DNA from: Hydractinia symbiolongicarpus
Lineage: Eukaryota > Cnidaria > Hydrozoa > Anthoathecata > Hydractiniidae
DNA length: 64,000 nt
Direction: 5' to 3'
NCBI RefSeq assembly: GCF_029227915.1
Contig: NC_079878.1
Location: forward strand, 5,456,001-5,520,000
A program made the position numbers and the translations under genes. Shown here one piece after another: positions 24,739-37,450 of this stretch. The notes under the pieces are model-generated. The model did not search any database. It was not told where the DNA came from and worked only from the letters and a program-made list of their open reading frames with translations. Position 1 is the first letter of the stretch. Every line of letters begins with the position of its first letter.

Positions 24739-26970
24739 CAGGGGCGGATTCACACATTGGCGAATTCGGCACTCGCCTAAGGAGAAATTTAGCCTCCCCG
24801 CGCTTTCTAGAATCGTTACAATTTGGTTTTCACTTCGCTTTTTTATATTATGTTGTAGCAGCATCTCCTTCGAAGTGCTTTGCCGAGTCTGTAAGATTTT
24901 TCCTAGTGCTACGGTACCGATTTAATATTTTGTCCTATTTCATACTTCAGGTCTGTTCCAAGTGACTCCATAGGCTACCGTAAAATTTGGTAAAGTCGGC
25001 GAGAAGCACATCTCGCCGACTGGGGAGTGCTTTTTGCCGACTATGGGTAAATTTACGGTAGTTTTCTATAGGCCGACAGAAAGTCCACCTTACAAGGACA
25101 ATTGTTTATATTACTCGCTGACCGTTGCATATGACAATCTCGCCAAGGTAGGCTAAGATTTCCCTATTTCAATTCTTTCCATTCATGGATTTAGCAATGA
25201 ACATGAGGAAACGTGTAAAGTCTGCTGTAAGAAGCGATAAAACCAACGATGTTAGAATTTTGCACGCGAGAAAGAAAAAATATTACTGGAAATTTATTCC
25301 CTGTGTCGCCTGTGATTGCAAAAGAAAAGCAGTTTGGCAGAAAAGCAGGCTTTGACTTTACAAAAATAATAGCATTAACTCGATGACTACGCTTTAAGGT
25401 AGTTTACTTTTAATTCCATTGAACTTAGAGCTGTTTATGGTTTCACTTTCAACAAATTTGAAAAAGCTTTGTGTCAAATTCAAAAGAGCTTTATGTTGTC
25501 TTGGGTTTCTTTTTTATTTAAGTAACAAGAAATTTTATAACATCACAATAAATCGAATAGCTAGCCAGCTGGTTATTTTTTGTAGCTGGTGAAGGTGTAA
25601 TGTATATAACAATTTGTTGACTTCAGCTGGTTATTTTTTGTAGCTGGTAAAGGTGTAATGTATATAACAATTTGTTGACTTCGTAACAACTTTGTATGTT
25701 TACTTTGTAGATTCAAGTCTTCTGGCAGTAGCACTTTTGAAACGACTTTTTAACATGCCACGAGGCCAAGGAAGAGAACACTAGTTTTGGGAGGTAAACT
25801 TTGACAAGACTTTATGATGTTTTGGTGTAAAATCTGGAGCCTCGTATCGAAATAATTCCTGGAAATGGTCCTAATTATATACAATTCGAATAAGAAAAAG
25901 GCATGGCTTTATTTAACGAATGAAATGACAAAAGTTTTTCACACTTTCACTAAAGAAGTTGTCTTGCTGATAGACTTAAAAAATGTTTGTGATTCTGCCA
26001 ACATGGCGAACTTGACTTAGTATATATACTTATTACAACCCTATCCAGATGGACACAAAAACGTGTAATAATGTAGTTGTGATATCTGTTTTTGAATGAT
26101 TTTGTTTTGGTAAAAATTTAAAGTATTTATAGTAATTATGGCATAACAGCTAAAAGGTATTTTCAAGTTTGTTTCAACATTTTAAAAGTCTGAGCTAGAA
26201 ATAGTTACCAAAAAATAAAAACAGTGTTTTCTTGTTATTAGGCTAATAGGGCTAAATATTTATTGACTGAATGTTGTACTAAATCAGTGTTCATTCTCTC
26301 GTTTTTGTAGGTTGTTGTGTTGTAAAGTTGTTTTTAATTAGCTATATAATCTTGCCATTTTTATTTTATTGCATTTATCTGTTGTTGTTTATGTTGTTGT
26401 TACTATGATGAAATAAAGCCTATTTACATATGCATTTTTGTGATGTTGTTTTTTGCTTATTTTTCTTTAAGGCCTCCTTTTTCATGTTATTGAATGTTTT
26501 GAATAGATTAAATATGAAAAAATTTTATTAGTAACATATAGTGTTTTGCATTACCGAATTATAAGAATTATGTCTTTTTTACTTAATTTAGCTTCGAAAA
26601 ATTTATAGCCTTCAAGAGCTATTATATTCACCCATAACTTGCAAAAAAAATTCTGGATGTGGAAGAAAGAAGAAGTTTTGCTAATCTTAGCACTAATTCT
26701 TCTGAAAACATTATTTAGCTTTCATTTAAGAATTTTATGATTGTTTTTTCCAAATAAAATGTAAGAAATAGACTTGTAAAGGTGTCATGTCTGCTGCATT
26801 TTGAAGTGCTGAAATAGGTAAATAAGCTAAAGCTTCGCCCAAGATCCTACTTAGGGGGATTACAGCGCTTCCCAAGACCCCCATCTGATTTTAACACGCG
26901 CAATTTTTGGGCAGCTTTGGCTCGCTTCGCAAATCCGCCTAAGGAGAAAAAAATCCTGTATCCGTCACTG
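24739..26970. mobile_element. hAT-like non-autonomous element, unit A copy
   Basis: Terminal inverted repeats are CAGGGGCGGATTCA on the left and CAGTGACGGATACA on the right (read inward). The element is flanked by the 5-bp target duplication aactg (24734-24738 and 26971-26975). It is 2,232 bp long with no transposase frame. A nested dyad at about 24967-25070 contains gtcggcgaga / tctcgccgac, and a 58-bp minisatellite follows at 25566. The same element sits at the same site in unit B, so it was present before the duplication. TIR sequence suggests hAT, but typical hAT target duplications are 8 bp. Confidence 0.8.
25566..25681. repeat. 58-bp minisatellite, 2 units
   Basis: Two direct copies begin cagctggttattttttgtag at 25566 and 25624, inside the hAT-like element. 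The equivalent array in unit B has six units. Confidence 0.93.
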
Positions 26971-28748
26971 AACTGATGTGACTCAATTTAGATAATTCTT
27001 TTTGTAATGGAAACTTTCAGTTATTGAATCGTTTTTATACTTCTTTGTGCTTTTTATACTTCTTTATCTACTATATCTCTTTACATCTTTAGTTAGTTAT
27101 AGATGGAATGTATTCTTTCATTATATTTTACAAACCTGAAAACAGTATTCTAAAAACGAAACAGATTAGAGACATACAACTGTTTAATACTTTAATACAA
27201 AAAGTTCTCAAATGAACTGAAAGAAGATTAATCTAGTTTCTGTCCTATACATGTAGTCTTAAAGCAACCATGTCAACGCAGCAAGGTAAACTACAGTAAA
27301 TCCCCTTCGATTACGGTAGTGATCACTTCATTTCTTGGCGTCGATCAGAAAACAGCTATATGTCACCAACTAGTAACTTGTGGTAAATCATTTTATTTAT
27401 CTACAATTTCAAGCTGTAAACTTCCAGGCACTTCTAATGTATGAAGTAATTAGTGTTTAGCATGAGATTAGGCATTGTGGTTAATTAGTTGTGTATTTGA
27501 GAGGTTTCTGCAGCTTACCTTATTTTGGTTATAATTTTACCAACCGCATTGTTTTCTTTACAAAAACTTGGTGTGAAAAGTTTTAATCTCGTTATTGCAA
27601 CTATTCTTTCAATAATGACATCAGTATTGATGTTTGATCTAAACTTATTTCTTTCATAGTCATAGCCATTTGTCTTTCTCTAAATTCGACAAGGGTGGCC
27701 AAATTTGTACCCACCAACTAAAACAATAACCAAATTAACCCCTTTCCCAGAATAGTAGGGTTAGTGATACCTTTTGCAAAACCATTATTGATAGCAGTAT
27801 TGTAAGGAACACGTTAGGGAAATCATGATATTACATACACGCAGAAACTTAATACAAGCTCGCAGAAACATAATAAAAACACGCAGAAAACAACTTCAAT
27901 TTTTTGACATATCCACCGTTTAGGTTAGACGTTTTAAGAAAGGCTTTTACTCTATTCCGTCGAAGAAGAAAATATATAATCATTCTGTAAATTTTAGACA
28001 TATGATTACTCTGAGTTTTCTCAATTTTTACCCAAAAATCACAATATGTCGCTATTGGGGCACCTCTGGCATTTTTTCATGCATTAAACCGAAAAATATG
28101 TTAAGTAATTTTTATTTGGCTGTCAGAAATTTAAGCAAAATGTTAGAATTCGTACTGGGACGAAGGTAACTGAATTGTAAGCAATGGTAATTCGGACAAA
28201 TTTTTAAGCTTCCAATGACGTTACAGAAAAATTGATAATTTATTGCTGCCATTTTGTTTATTTCATGACGTAGTACGGTGTACCAAATTTGATTTAATGT
28301 GGACAAGTCTATCAAAAATTATAGTTGGTGATTTTTTTACTATCTATTAAAATTTTTATATTTTCTGGTGGTTGTCATAGCAACAAGCAATTTGACAGCC
28401 ACGTGTTAGACCAAAAACCCAAATAGTTTGTTTTTTCTAATTGTTCAGTTTACTCACATTCGTCGTTATGTGAAACTTGCTAATTTTTCTCACAAGGAAG
28501 GTCTTGGAACTGAGTTTTTGTTGCATTTTTAAGTTAGACCACACCAGGTCGGCTGTTCTTGCAAGCTGCTTTATTGAAGGATTCCAGTCTCATGTTGCTT
28601 ATAAAATGTGTCTTTGTACAAGAAAGTGTTTTATAGGTTGTATAGGCTGACGATGACGATAATAATGGTGATGTAGGTATTGCTTGATGCTGCTGTGAAA
28701 AATATGTATTCCATTGGGGTAAAAAGCATTACAAAAAATTTATCAAAT
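26971..28748. other. Unit A/B junction region without genes
   Basis: It holds the tail of unit A, the junction at 27367/27368 and the start of unit B. The minus-strand frames at 17382-17585 and 28112-28315 are the same sequence in both units and have no domain. An X-box-like dyad is at 28371-28384. Confidence 0.6.
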
Positions 28749-31059
28749 CAGGGGCGGATCTAGACTTTTTCAAGACTTAGTCAAAATATTGCTGCTGCGC
28801 AGCAATATTTTAAATTAGTCTTGAATTTAGCAGCTGGGGGTCCTGGGGGGTGCTGTAAGCGGGTACAAAAATCGCCGAAAATTGTCTTCCGATTTATCTA
28901 GTTATTAATAAAATTGACAAAAAAAAACGCTAAGCTAAGAACATCATATAAGAAAATCTCCTAAGAACATTTTTTATAAGAATAAACTCTCAGTCTTACA
29001 CATCCTATTTTAGATAGATAAAAGCACTAAAATTAACAGGGATTAACTACAATAAAGTGAGACAATTGTGAATATATTTCATTATTTATAAACTCCTGCT
29101 GTTTCTGCCAATATCAGGCTTCATCAGCATGACTAGGTGAATCAAATGATCACACCGGCCATGGACAGCAAAATGAAACACAATCATAACAAAAACAGTA
29201 AGAATATGGAAAGATCAGAATAATGAAGATGAAATGTACATACATGTGACATGATACATACACACCTTAACCCATGTATTTGTTCAGATATATTTGTTTA
29301 TTCAAAGGGCTAAACTCAAGTTTCGTTTGAACTTTAAAAGAAGAATTACGAAGGGCAGTTTTCTGCTTTTTGCATGCTGAAATACGAAAATGCAACTTTC
29401 GCTTAAAAAAGTTGCAACCTGGAACAAGGGGGAACGTAATGATTTGATGACACCAGACTTAACGATACCTTCATAACAAAATAAAGTTTCTAACTGATCT
29501 TCATCAGGTAAAATAGATGGGCGTGGCAATATACACTGTGTAAAGAGAGTTTGAAACCGTAACAAGCGAACTGTGGGTAAAACGTATTAATTTTTCTCTT
29601 TATTACTGTTGACAAGGCAATTGATAGAAAAGGAGACCATGTCTTGGGGGTACAGTTGTTGATTGCTTCTGCTTTAACTGCCTCCTCAGGAGAAAGAGTC
29701 ATATCACAAACAATATGGGAAAGGGAAAATCTAAATAAACTTTTTTCAGATATAAAAATATTTGCCTTTTGGTTTTTAAAAGCAAATTGAAAACAAGGAT
29801 AATTGGAATAACAGGAAGGATGCAAGAAAAGTTCTGTGGATGTCATGATTATTAAAACATCAACAAGAGAATTATCACCTACCAATACCAACGATGCTGA
29901 GCTGTATAGACAGTCTCCTGATGGATTGGATCTAAAAATAATATATTTTGCCATGACCTTTCACTCAACAAACTTTGTTTCCTAATAGCCAAAAGAGTTT
30001 TTTTCATCACCAACCTTAGCTACTTATTCAGTTCTTGCTTCTAATAACAACACAAATATTAATTGAGAAAGAACTCCTCCACAATGCTGAAAATTCTGTT
30101 CAAGGCTCATGTTACAAAAACAATTAGCCAGCTAGCTAGCTATAGCTAGCTAATTAAATATTTTTGTATTTGTTTTTAATAGTCTGTTGTAAAAAGCTCT
30201 CCCTCAACTAGCTCTTCGTTGCGAATATACTGAAAACCTTTAAATAAATGCAAGGTGTGTTGAAGAGTAAAAAACATACTTCTCACTTTAAATCAATAAT
30301 TCCTTTATCTTCACACCTCGCCTCAGATGGAATGTTTATATCTGCACCTGAATTCCGATGAAAACTTTTACCAACTAAGGGATAAATATCCCCAGATAAC
30401 AAAAATGTCCGAGAATAAACACTTTCTGAAAGTTCTTTTTGCATTTTACGAACAGATTCAACATTATCACACTTTAAATAAATCAGTAAGCACCCGCGTC
30501 AACATTCTGCAGCAGCCATGATAGTACGGAAGGAATCCAAGCCAAAAGGCGTGAGTCTTTGACTAATCCTGACGGATGGGAGTTAAAACTATAGCCTAAC
30601 AGGTTATAAGTAACCACGCAGTACGGAACCTAAATTTTCTACGCTGGCTGCGGGCCACATATTGTTGGACTACGCATAGAGTGTGAAAATTACGTCACGA
30701 TTTTGACGTCACATGCCCCTTAGGTGAGATGGGGAGGGTTGCGGGCCACAGCTATTTGATTTTTAACTTACTGAGTGACTGATTAGTCAAAATGAATCAG
30801 TCAAAATCTGTAAGCTATAATTTGCAACCCTCTCAGTCTATATGGTAGCGACGTCACAACTTTGACGTCAACATCGCCATAGGCGAAATGGAGAGGGCTG
30901 TGAACCATGGCTTTTTGCCGTAAATAAATTACAATCTGATTTTTTAACGTGCTCCGTCTGCAACACCTGGATCGTCGACATCATTCGCTTGGCTAACATT
31001 TTTCGTCAAATTTACACTTAGTCACGCGACTTATCTGACTAACCCTGTATCCGCGCCTG
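28749..31059. mobile_element. hAT-like element carrying an OTU-like gene, only in unit B
   Basis: The 2,311-bp element has terminal inverted repeats CAGGGGCGGATCTAG and CAGGCGCGGATACAG and the 5-bp target duplication caaat (28744-28748 and 31060-31064). Unit A has the empty site tatcaaatgcc at about 17984, which proves insertion after the duplication. It encodes an OTU-like frame on the minus strand (29490-29954) and no transposase that I recognise. Its right part (about 30655-30912) has two diverged blocks built around gacgtcac and gaggg. Confidence 0.88.
29490..29954 (-). CDS. OTU-like (vertnin-like) domain protein fragment inside a transposon
   Basis: This 154-residue frame contains SNPSGDCLYSSASLVLVG (residues 9-26), which resembles the catalytic-Cys motif of OTU-type cysteine proteases (Cys15 would be the nucleophile). 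It also has WSPFLSIALSTVIKRKI and FYPQF further on, a layout I know from vertnin-like OTU proteins. OTU proteases usually remove ubiquitin. The frame probably lacks N- and C-terminal parts. Minus-strand sequence near 30520-30320 can encode another piece ending SGADINIPSE before a donor-like AGGTGTGA, so an upstream exon is possible. The segment is confined to the hAT-like element of unit B. A captured host gene or a selfish accessory gene are both possible. Confidence 0.55.
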   Translation of the reverse strand: MAKYIIFRSNPSGDCLYSSASLVLVGDNSLVDVLIIMTSTELFLHPSCYSNYPCFQFAFKNQKANIFISEKSLFRFSLSHIVCDMTLSPEEAVKAEAINNCTPKTWSPFLSIALSTVIKRKINTFYPQFACYGFKLSLHSVYCHAHLFYLMKIS

Positions 31060-31473
31060 CAAATGCCTTACTTTTAGACCTCTCCTGTTTTAACGCCTTC
31101 TTTCTAAAAATCATAAAATTTAATAATGGATATTTTTAAGGCATTACAGTGACATCTTCTCCATTCGCAAATATTTGAAACGTTGCTAGGAGAAAAGAAA
31201 ATATACAAGGGTTTTACGGAAGTGTAAATCGAAAATTGGAATGTATGGGTACTGACTATATCTTCTATGGTTGTTAATTGTTATACCATTTGTGGTTTGG
31301 AAAAAACATATAAACGGACGTCGTTACAGTTACGAATCTCATTAGTTATTGTCACTAAATACAGAAAGTCATTTAAGCTGGTGGCAAGAACTTTACATCT
31401 ATGTGATACCTAAAAGGATGCTACACACTATCTCTTTCTGCGCGATTATACAGTTGTGCTACGGATAGGAATA

Positions 31474-31522
31474 GAAAAAAACGTGGGAAGCCGTGGAGCT
31501 ATCCACGGGCTATAGAATACTA
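31474..31522 (-). repeat. Hairpin-repeat fragment 5' of BCCT gene B
   Basis: Counterpart of the unit A fragment at 18409, with the minus-strand tagcccgtgg...ccacgg core. Confidence 0.6.
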
Positions 31523-31645
31523 TTTAGTTGCATTTGAATCAGGGCTCTTGCAGATGAAATGTACCTAGAGACACTTTCGTATCAAACAGTATGTTCATCT
31601 TGATTTTCTTAAGGGTTGTTTAACAAACTAAATTATATTTAGGTT

Positions 31646-34600
31646 ATGGATGATTCATCAGCGATTCAAGTGAAATCTATTAAAGAAAGGCAAGCTTTGA
31701 TTCGCAAAAAGTAAGAGTTTTTTATAAATTACTATTACAGAAATTTTTCATCAAACACATTCTTTCCTTGAAGCAATAAAATAAAATGGCACAAGGTGAA
31801 GAAGGCCTTTTAAGTATACACGGATTCATAGTAATTTAAAGAAGTGCGGACTTGGGGTCAGCATTACGAGAGATTCTTTACCAGGTTAATGCTTGGTTAT
31901 TAAATTATATGATGTATTTAACACTTTTAAGGGAAAGTTTTGTAAGGACACAATATAACCCATAATATATCGCGAAATAAAGAGTCTAAACATTCCTTAA
32001 TACTTTTAGGTATATAACATGGGAAGGTACAATTGGAAGAATATCATTTGACGGCAATCCAGTAGTATCAATTGCAACCATACTTTTCATGTGCTCTCTG
32101 ATTACTTGGTCATTTGTTGACTCTAATATTAAAAATCATTTGGCAGCTGTACAGAGTTGGGTTATTGATCGTCTCTCATGGTTATTTGTTGCAGAACAAG
32201 TCATTTGCACCGTCTTTGCTGTCATTGTTTATGTTAAGTGGAGACATGTCAAATTAGGTATACTCAGATTAAACATCATTTTATTCAAAAGCAAAAGATT
32301 TTTAATATACCTAAGTGACAGCCAAGAACTTCTTATATACTGATATACAATCTCCCAAGTATTTACAACATCATGAAGCAAAATTTCTTATTACTGTAAT
32401 TTTAGGTAAAGAAGGGGACAAACCAAAATATGGCAACTTTGCGTATTTTAGTATGATATTTTGTACTGGTTTTAGTGCATCCAAATTTTCTTTTTCGGTG
32501 AAGGAACCAATAATGCATTACTCTGGTAATGGGAGTTCCTTGGTAAATTTGGGAAGGTAACACTTTATCATTTCTTATCTCTGTAATGATGGTTGTATAT
32601 TATTCGCGTTTAAAATGTTTGCATCGGAGATTAAATTCAGATCGCGGCGAGTATTCGTACGTCGTTTTCATCCTGCAGTAGATAATTTAAATAATAATGT
32701 TTTATACAGGTGTTTCAAATTTCTCGTGCCTCAAATTTAGGATCAATCCCACCCCACCCCACTCCCGCAGAGTAATTCATAGCTTTACCCTATGAAAAGT
32801 CTATTCCAGTGGATTTTTCCACAGGCTAAGAAATAGTGATAGTATACGAAGCTTTGCAATTAAGCTAAAAATGTTCCAATATGTCAATTTCTTTCTATAA
32901 TTAGATATGGAGAGGCAGAAAAAGCTCAAAACGCAATAAATCTTGCACTTTTCCACTGGAATTTTCTTGGTACATCTGCATATGCCATTCCGGCTATACT
33001 ACTCTCGTTTCTGGTATATCGTAAGGGATTACCTCTTACGACAAGGAGTTGTTTTTACCCTGTGTTCGGGTCGACTGTGTTTGGAAGACTTGGTGACTTC
33101 ATTGATACACTTGCAATCATCTCAGTATTTGTTGGCACAAGCATTGGCTTAAAGAATGGATCGAAGAGCATCTCAGCAGGACTTGGACAAAAAATAGAAA
33201 GTTACGAAGAAAGCACACGAAATCAAATTTTCTTAGTATGGGCGATGATTGTAACTGCAACCATATCTGTTGTGTCTGGCCTGATGATTGGCATAAGACG
33301 GCTGTCTGTGATTACAATGTCAATGAGTTAGTAAATAATATATGATATACTAGTTGAATGATGTTTTGGATATTCTGTTACATGTCCATTGGAACCGACA
33401 TCATTTTTTTGCAAAGGAGTATTCAATCATCTGTTAACTGTCTATTCATAGGAATTAGTTAATGAGATTGAATTATTTCAGCTCATTACCACAGGAAGCA
33501 AGGGGAAACATTCGTGTATCCTCGTTTAAACTTTAACAACAAGTAAACGCTGTTTTAAAAAAAAATTTTGTAAGAAGACGGAGCCCAGATTTTGCCAAAA
33601 AGTAAGAAAAAAATTATAAACGGTCTGTAGGTCAAATTATCAATTTCAAAAAATTAGAAAAACTGAAGTCAAAATTTTGCCATGAACTTGCGAAAATATA
33701 CAAAACAATAGGAAAAAATCCAGAGAACTTGAGTAGTCTTTTTCCATGACTAAAACTGAATTTAAATGTGTTATTCTTGTTAAGAGCCAAATGACAATAT
33801 ATCACATATGAATTACAATGTATATTCGTTTTATAGGTGCAACATTTTTTATGGTTATCTTCTTCAGTGCTGAAACCTCATTTTTGTTAAAAGTAATTGT
33901 TCAAACTGTTGGATTTCACTTACAGCATATAATTGGCATGTCGTTAGACACTGCAGCTTTTTCTGGGAATGATAATTTTCCTAATAAGATAGAAATAACA
34001 GATGGAAATATGTGGACACATGCTGACACAATATTTAACGGTATGCATAGCTATATTTCACGGTTTTCGAGCTTCTTTAAGTAATAAGTTAGGTAATATT
34101 CTCTTGCGTCCTAACCCTATTTTAATCAGCAAAATTTTAGCTTGAATATTAAGGGATATTAAGACCTTGCTATCCATCTTAATTACTGGATACATAAAGT
34201 ATATGCACCAAACCTAGTACATATATTATTAAGACCCGATCTGACTTATATCAATAACGAGAATAACCTTTAATACATACTAAGCGTGTATTTCACTATA
34301 TAGATATAATGTCAAAAATATTTATCAGTGTTTCCGAAAATAGCTAAATACAGAAGCTCAGAAAGACAGTGGAATTTGGCTCCATTATCTGAAACCAGTC
34401 CAGAAACATATCATACTTCAAGTCATTATTTCAATTCCAACTCAAGTTATTTAATGTTAGAAAATTTCTCGTCTAGAATTTTTCGCGAATTCGCGAATAA
34501 GCCTCCAATTCGCAAAATCCGCGAAATATTCCATTTTGACCGATTTGTGGAATTTAATTCATGCAAAATGTAAAAAGATACGCGAGTGAACCGAGTCACA

Positions 34601-35934
34601 AAATTTAACTTCCAGTTAATCCACTTAGTCTTTAAACATATGTATGAAACTTTGTCACAAAAGTGAAATTTTCTCTTTTAGTTGCTTGGTGGATATCGTT
34701 AGCTCCCTTGATTGCAGTATTTACAGCTCGTATAAGCAAAGGTCGCACAATTGGGGAAGTAATTCAGTATACGATGTTCTATCCAGCGCTATTGTTACTT
34801 GTTTGGTTTTCAGTGTTCGGTGGTTTGGCTATTGATATGCAATACGCTGCAATGAAAGGAAACATTACTTGCGACATGTACGACTCAAACTTCCACAGGT
34901 TGGTAGTTGCTGCTAAATTTTGCTAATTTGCTTTTAACTAAAAAGAGACACACATGCAAAAAAAGTTACTGGCAACAGCATTATTTTTATCAATTTACTT
35001 TTATAGAATTAACAATAGTCGATGGAATGCAAATAATATGCACATTGGTGAGAGATTAGATTGCAATCCAGATGATGGTTTTTACGCTTTAATAAATCAG
35101 TTAGATACTTCATATTTTCCTTTCTTGCACGTGTTGTCAATGTTGGCAATAGTTCTTCAATTTACTACACAAGCTGATAGTTCTTCTCTTGTAGCTGATA
35201 TCATTTCTTCAAATGGAAATGAAAATGCCCCTGTTTTGCAACGTTTTGTTTGGGCAATTCTATTAGGAGCCAGCGCAACAGCTGTAGTACACTACGAAGA
35301 TGATATTTTTGCCTGGGTTGTTTTGCTGTCGTTACCATGGGTGTTAATGCTCTTATTTTTCTGTTACACTATATGGAAAGTCTTAGATAACGAAGAGGAA
35401 TGGTTCATAGGGAATGTCAAGGAAATGGAGTGGTCATCACCGTATGGTAATTATAAGGGAAAATCATTACTTTCTCATTTGATGTTGGCAATCATCGTTC
35501 CTTGGTATTTCTTAGGGAAGATTGAAATACGAGAAAGACAATCTTCACACAAGATCAAACAAATGTCTTTTTACTTGAAATTTGCTTTGCCTTTTCTTGC
35601 TTGGTTTTTACTTGTGGTTACAGGATCAACAGGCCATGGTCTTACAATATTTGGCTGGGTTTCATTAGTCTGGTTTTTTGTCTTGGTGGCTATTTGTCGC
35701 AGCAAAGTTCGGAGAAACAGTGACATCAAAGGTCACCCTTTTGGTGATTTTGTGTTAGCGTGCATTTATCCACTTGTGGTTCTGCAACTTTTGGCCGAAA
35801 CCGAACTCCGAGGTAATAACAATGCATCGATATCTGTTAATCAGTACATCGCGGAAGAATATTCTCAGAAAATGACAAAAATAAATTCTACTGAACAGGT
35901 TCAAAATAAAGGAGAAGTTGAATTGGATGTCTAA
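31646..35934 (+). CDS. BCCT-family transporter, copy B (seven exons, 744 aa)
   Basis: Coding exons are 31646-31710, 32010-32257, 32406-32556, 32905-33326, 33837-34040, 34682-34898 and 35007-35934. Every exon has the same length and phase as in copy A. The product is a 12-helix betaine/carnitine/choline-type transporter with the same features as copy A, including the altered TM3 glycine stretch and substrate-box positions. By direct comparison I find only about four amino-acid changes, for example FDGNPVV for FDCNPVV, DRLSW for DRFSW, LALFHW for LAFFHW and GNMW for GNVW. Exon 7 is identical at the protein level. Both copies are open, so both may be functional. A reading frame beginning at 34954 that seems to extend exon 7 is intron read-through caused by a shorter intron 6 in this copy. 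Confidence 0.9.
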
Positions 35935-37450
35935 GTTTCGACCTACATTCATTTCAAAGTTGGTATTACATTATCTTATTGTAATTTACCTATATTATAT
36001 TTTTGTTTATATTGATTGACTGGTGAATATGCTTACCCACATATGTAGTAAAGTAGACATAGTGAATCTTCACTCTTTGCACTTTTAAGGAAAATACATA
36101 TTATTCTAATTCTTGGATAGTACTCTAGTGTCTAGGGATTATAAATGTATTTTTATTTGCTTTGTATGCATTGTACAATATTTTTCACACTGTAACATGA
36201 TCTGTTTTTTTTTTGCGGTTATTGTGCGTTAGTTAGCTATGAAATTGCGCATTTTATTCCAAATTGATTATAAAGAATTTTTTCAATTAAAAAATAAAAA
36301 CTAAATAAACGTCTTTCAGCTCATTTGCTTAATTGTGTTATGTTTTCAAGGGATGACAATAAACCCTCATTAAAATGTGTGTATAACTTTTTTTAACATA
36401 GAGCTATTTCAAACTGAAATAAATACGCCTTAATTAAAAATGAGCAAGAACTAAAAATGAATAATATATGTTACCAAATATTTATTTGGCGGACTTGGAT
36501 ACTTTTGTTAAAGAGGCGAAACTCAAGACTAGATAAATTTTTACACTTTTGTCCCACTTCTTGGGTGAGAATGAATCAAATAATCCGCAAAGAAACTACA
36601 TCTCATTTTTTTCTTTTTTTGAGAAATATATAATTAGGACACAACACAAGTTTTACCGATTCGACACAAGTTAAATACACAATGCATAACGAAAGAACAA
36701 AGAAAACACACGTACCATTCATATTGAAAACAAAACGAACATAGGGCGATATATATATTGTAACGTATATATGCAACATATCTATTGTAACACAAAGTCA
36801 AGTTAATCTGTTAACTGTGCAAATTGTCGCCACAAAAAGTGGGCGAATTCAGGCGAAATAGAATATCATTTAAAGTATCAAAATGATGATTAATTTAAAA
36901 AGTATTGACGCTAGTCCTCTTTTTTCTTTGAGCACATTGAGATGGTAGTCCACCACAACCCTCCACATAACATCCCTCTCTCCAAATTTAGGCTAAAAGT
37001 GTGAGTTAGTAGCCACGATGTGTTTTAATGTAGCGAATATAGGCCAAGCATGCAGTTGAGATGCCAATATCCAAATTAAGTTTAATATAGTCAGAAAAAT
37101 AAACAAGCGGTTTTGGAGGGTTTCTTTACCTTGAACTCGGTCCAGTTTCCCAGATGTAATCTAACCGCTATATACACTAAATATTTTATTAGCGCAAAAT
37201 TATCAAATCGTGCCTTTAGGATCAATTTGCATTTTACTAAATGGGGTTATAATAAATCTCGCTGTCGCCTGATCAGCTCTGCGTTAAGAGTACAAAATAC
37301 TCCACTACGTCTTTCTACATGAAAGTCATGTTCAGCAAGTTTTTCTTGTAGACAGGTTGGGTAGCTCATATTTAAAACTTTGAGACAGTTGTAGTAAAAT
37401 TGTAAATTTTGGACAAAATAAATATTTAATTTTGATTAACAGGCTAACTG
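35935..37450. other. 3' flank of BCCT gene B
   Basis: Shared with unit A (23239-24738) apart from small indels; no gene recognised. Confidence 0.55.

Larger units (their letters stand above)
16665..27367. repeat. Tandem segmental duplication, unit A
   Basis: The unit begins aactagtaacttgtgg and ends tatatgtcacc; the next base starts unit B with the same aactagtaac. The left flank (aaaatcg) differs from the sequence preceding unit B. Unit A carries a complete BCCT transporter gene (18581-23238), a hAT-like element (24739-26970) and a 338-bp segment absent from B (21100-21437). Identity with B is very high in exons, introns and flanks, so the duplication is recent. Confidence 0.92.

Noticed and set aside
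25566-25681. CRISPR-like array
   Set aside because: The repeats are contiguous without spacers, lie in animal DNA inside a transposon, and form a minisatellite.
34954-35006. Alternative start extending BCCT exon 7 in copy B
   Set aside because: It is intron 6 read-through. Copy A has stops there, and the spliced phase from exon 6 fits exactly at 35007.
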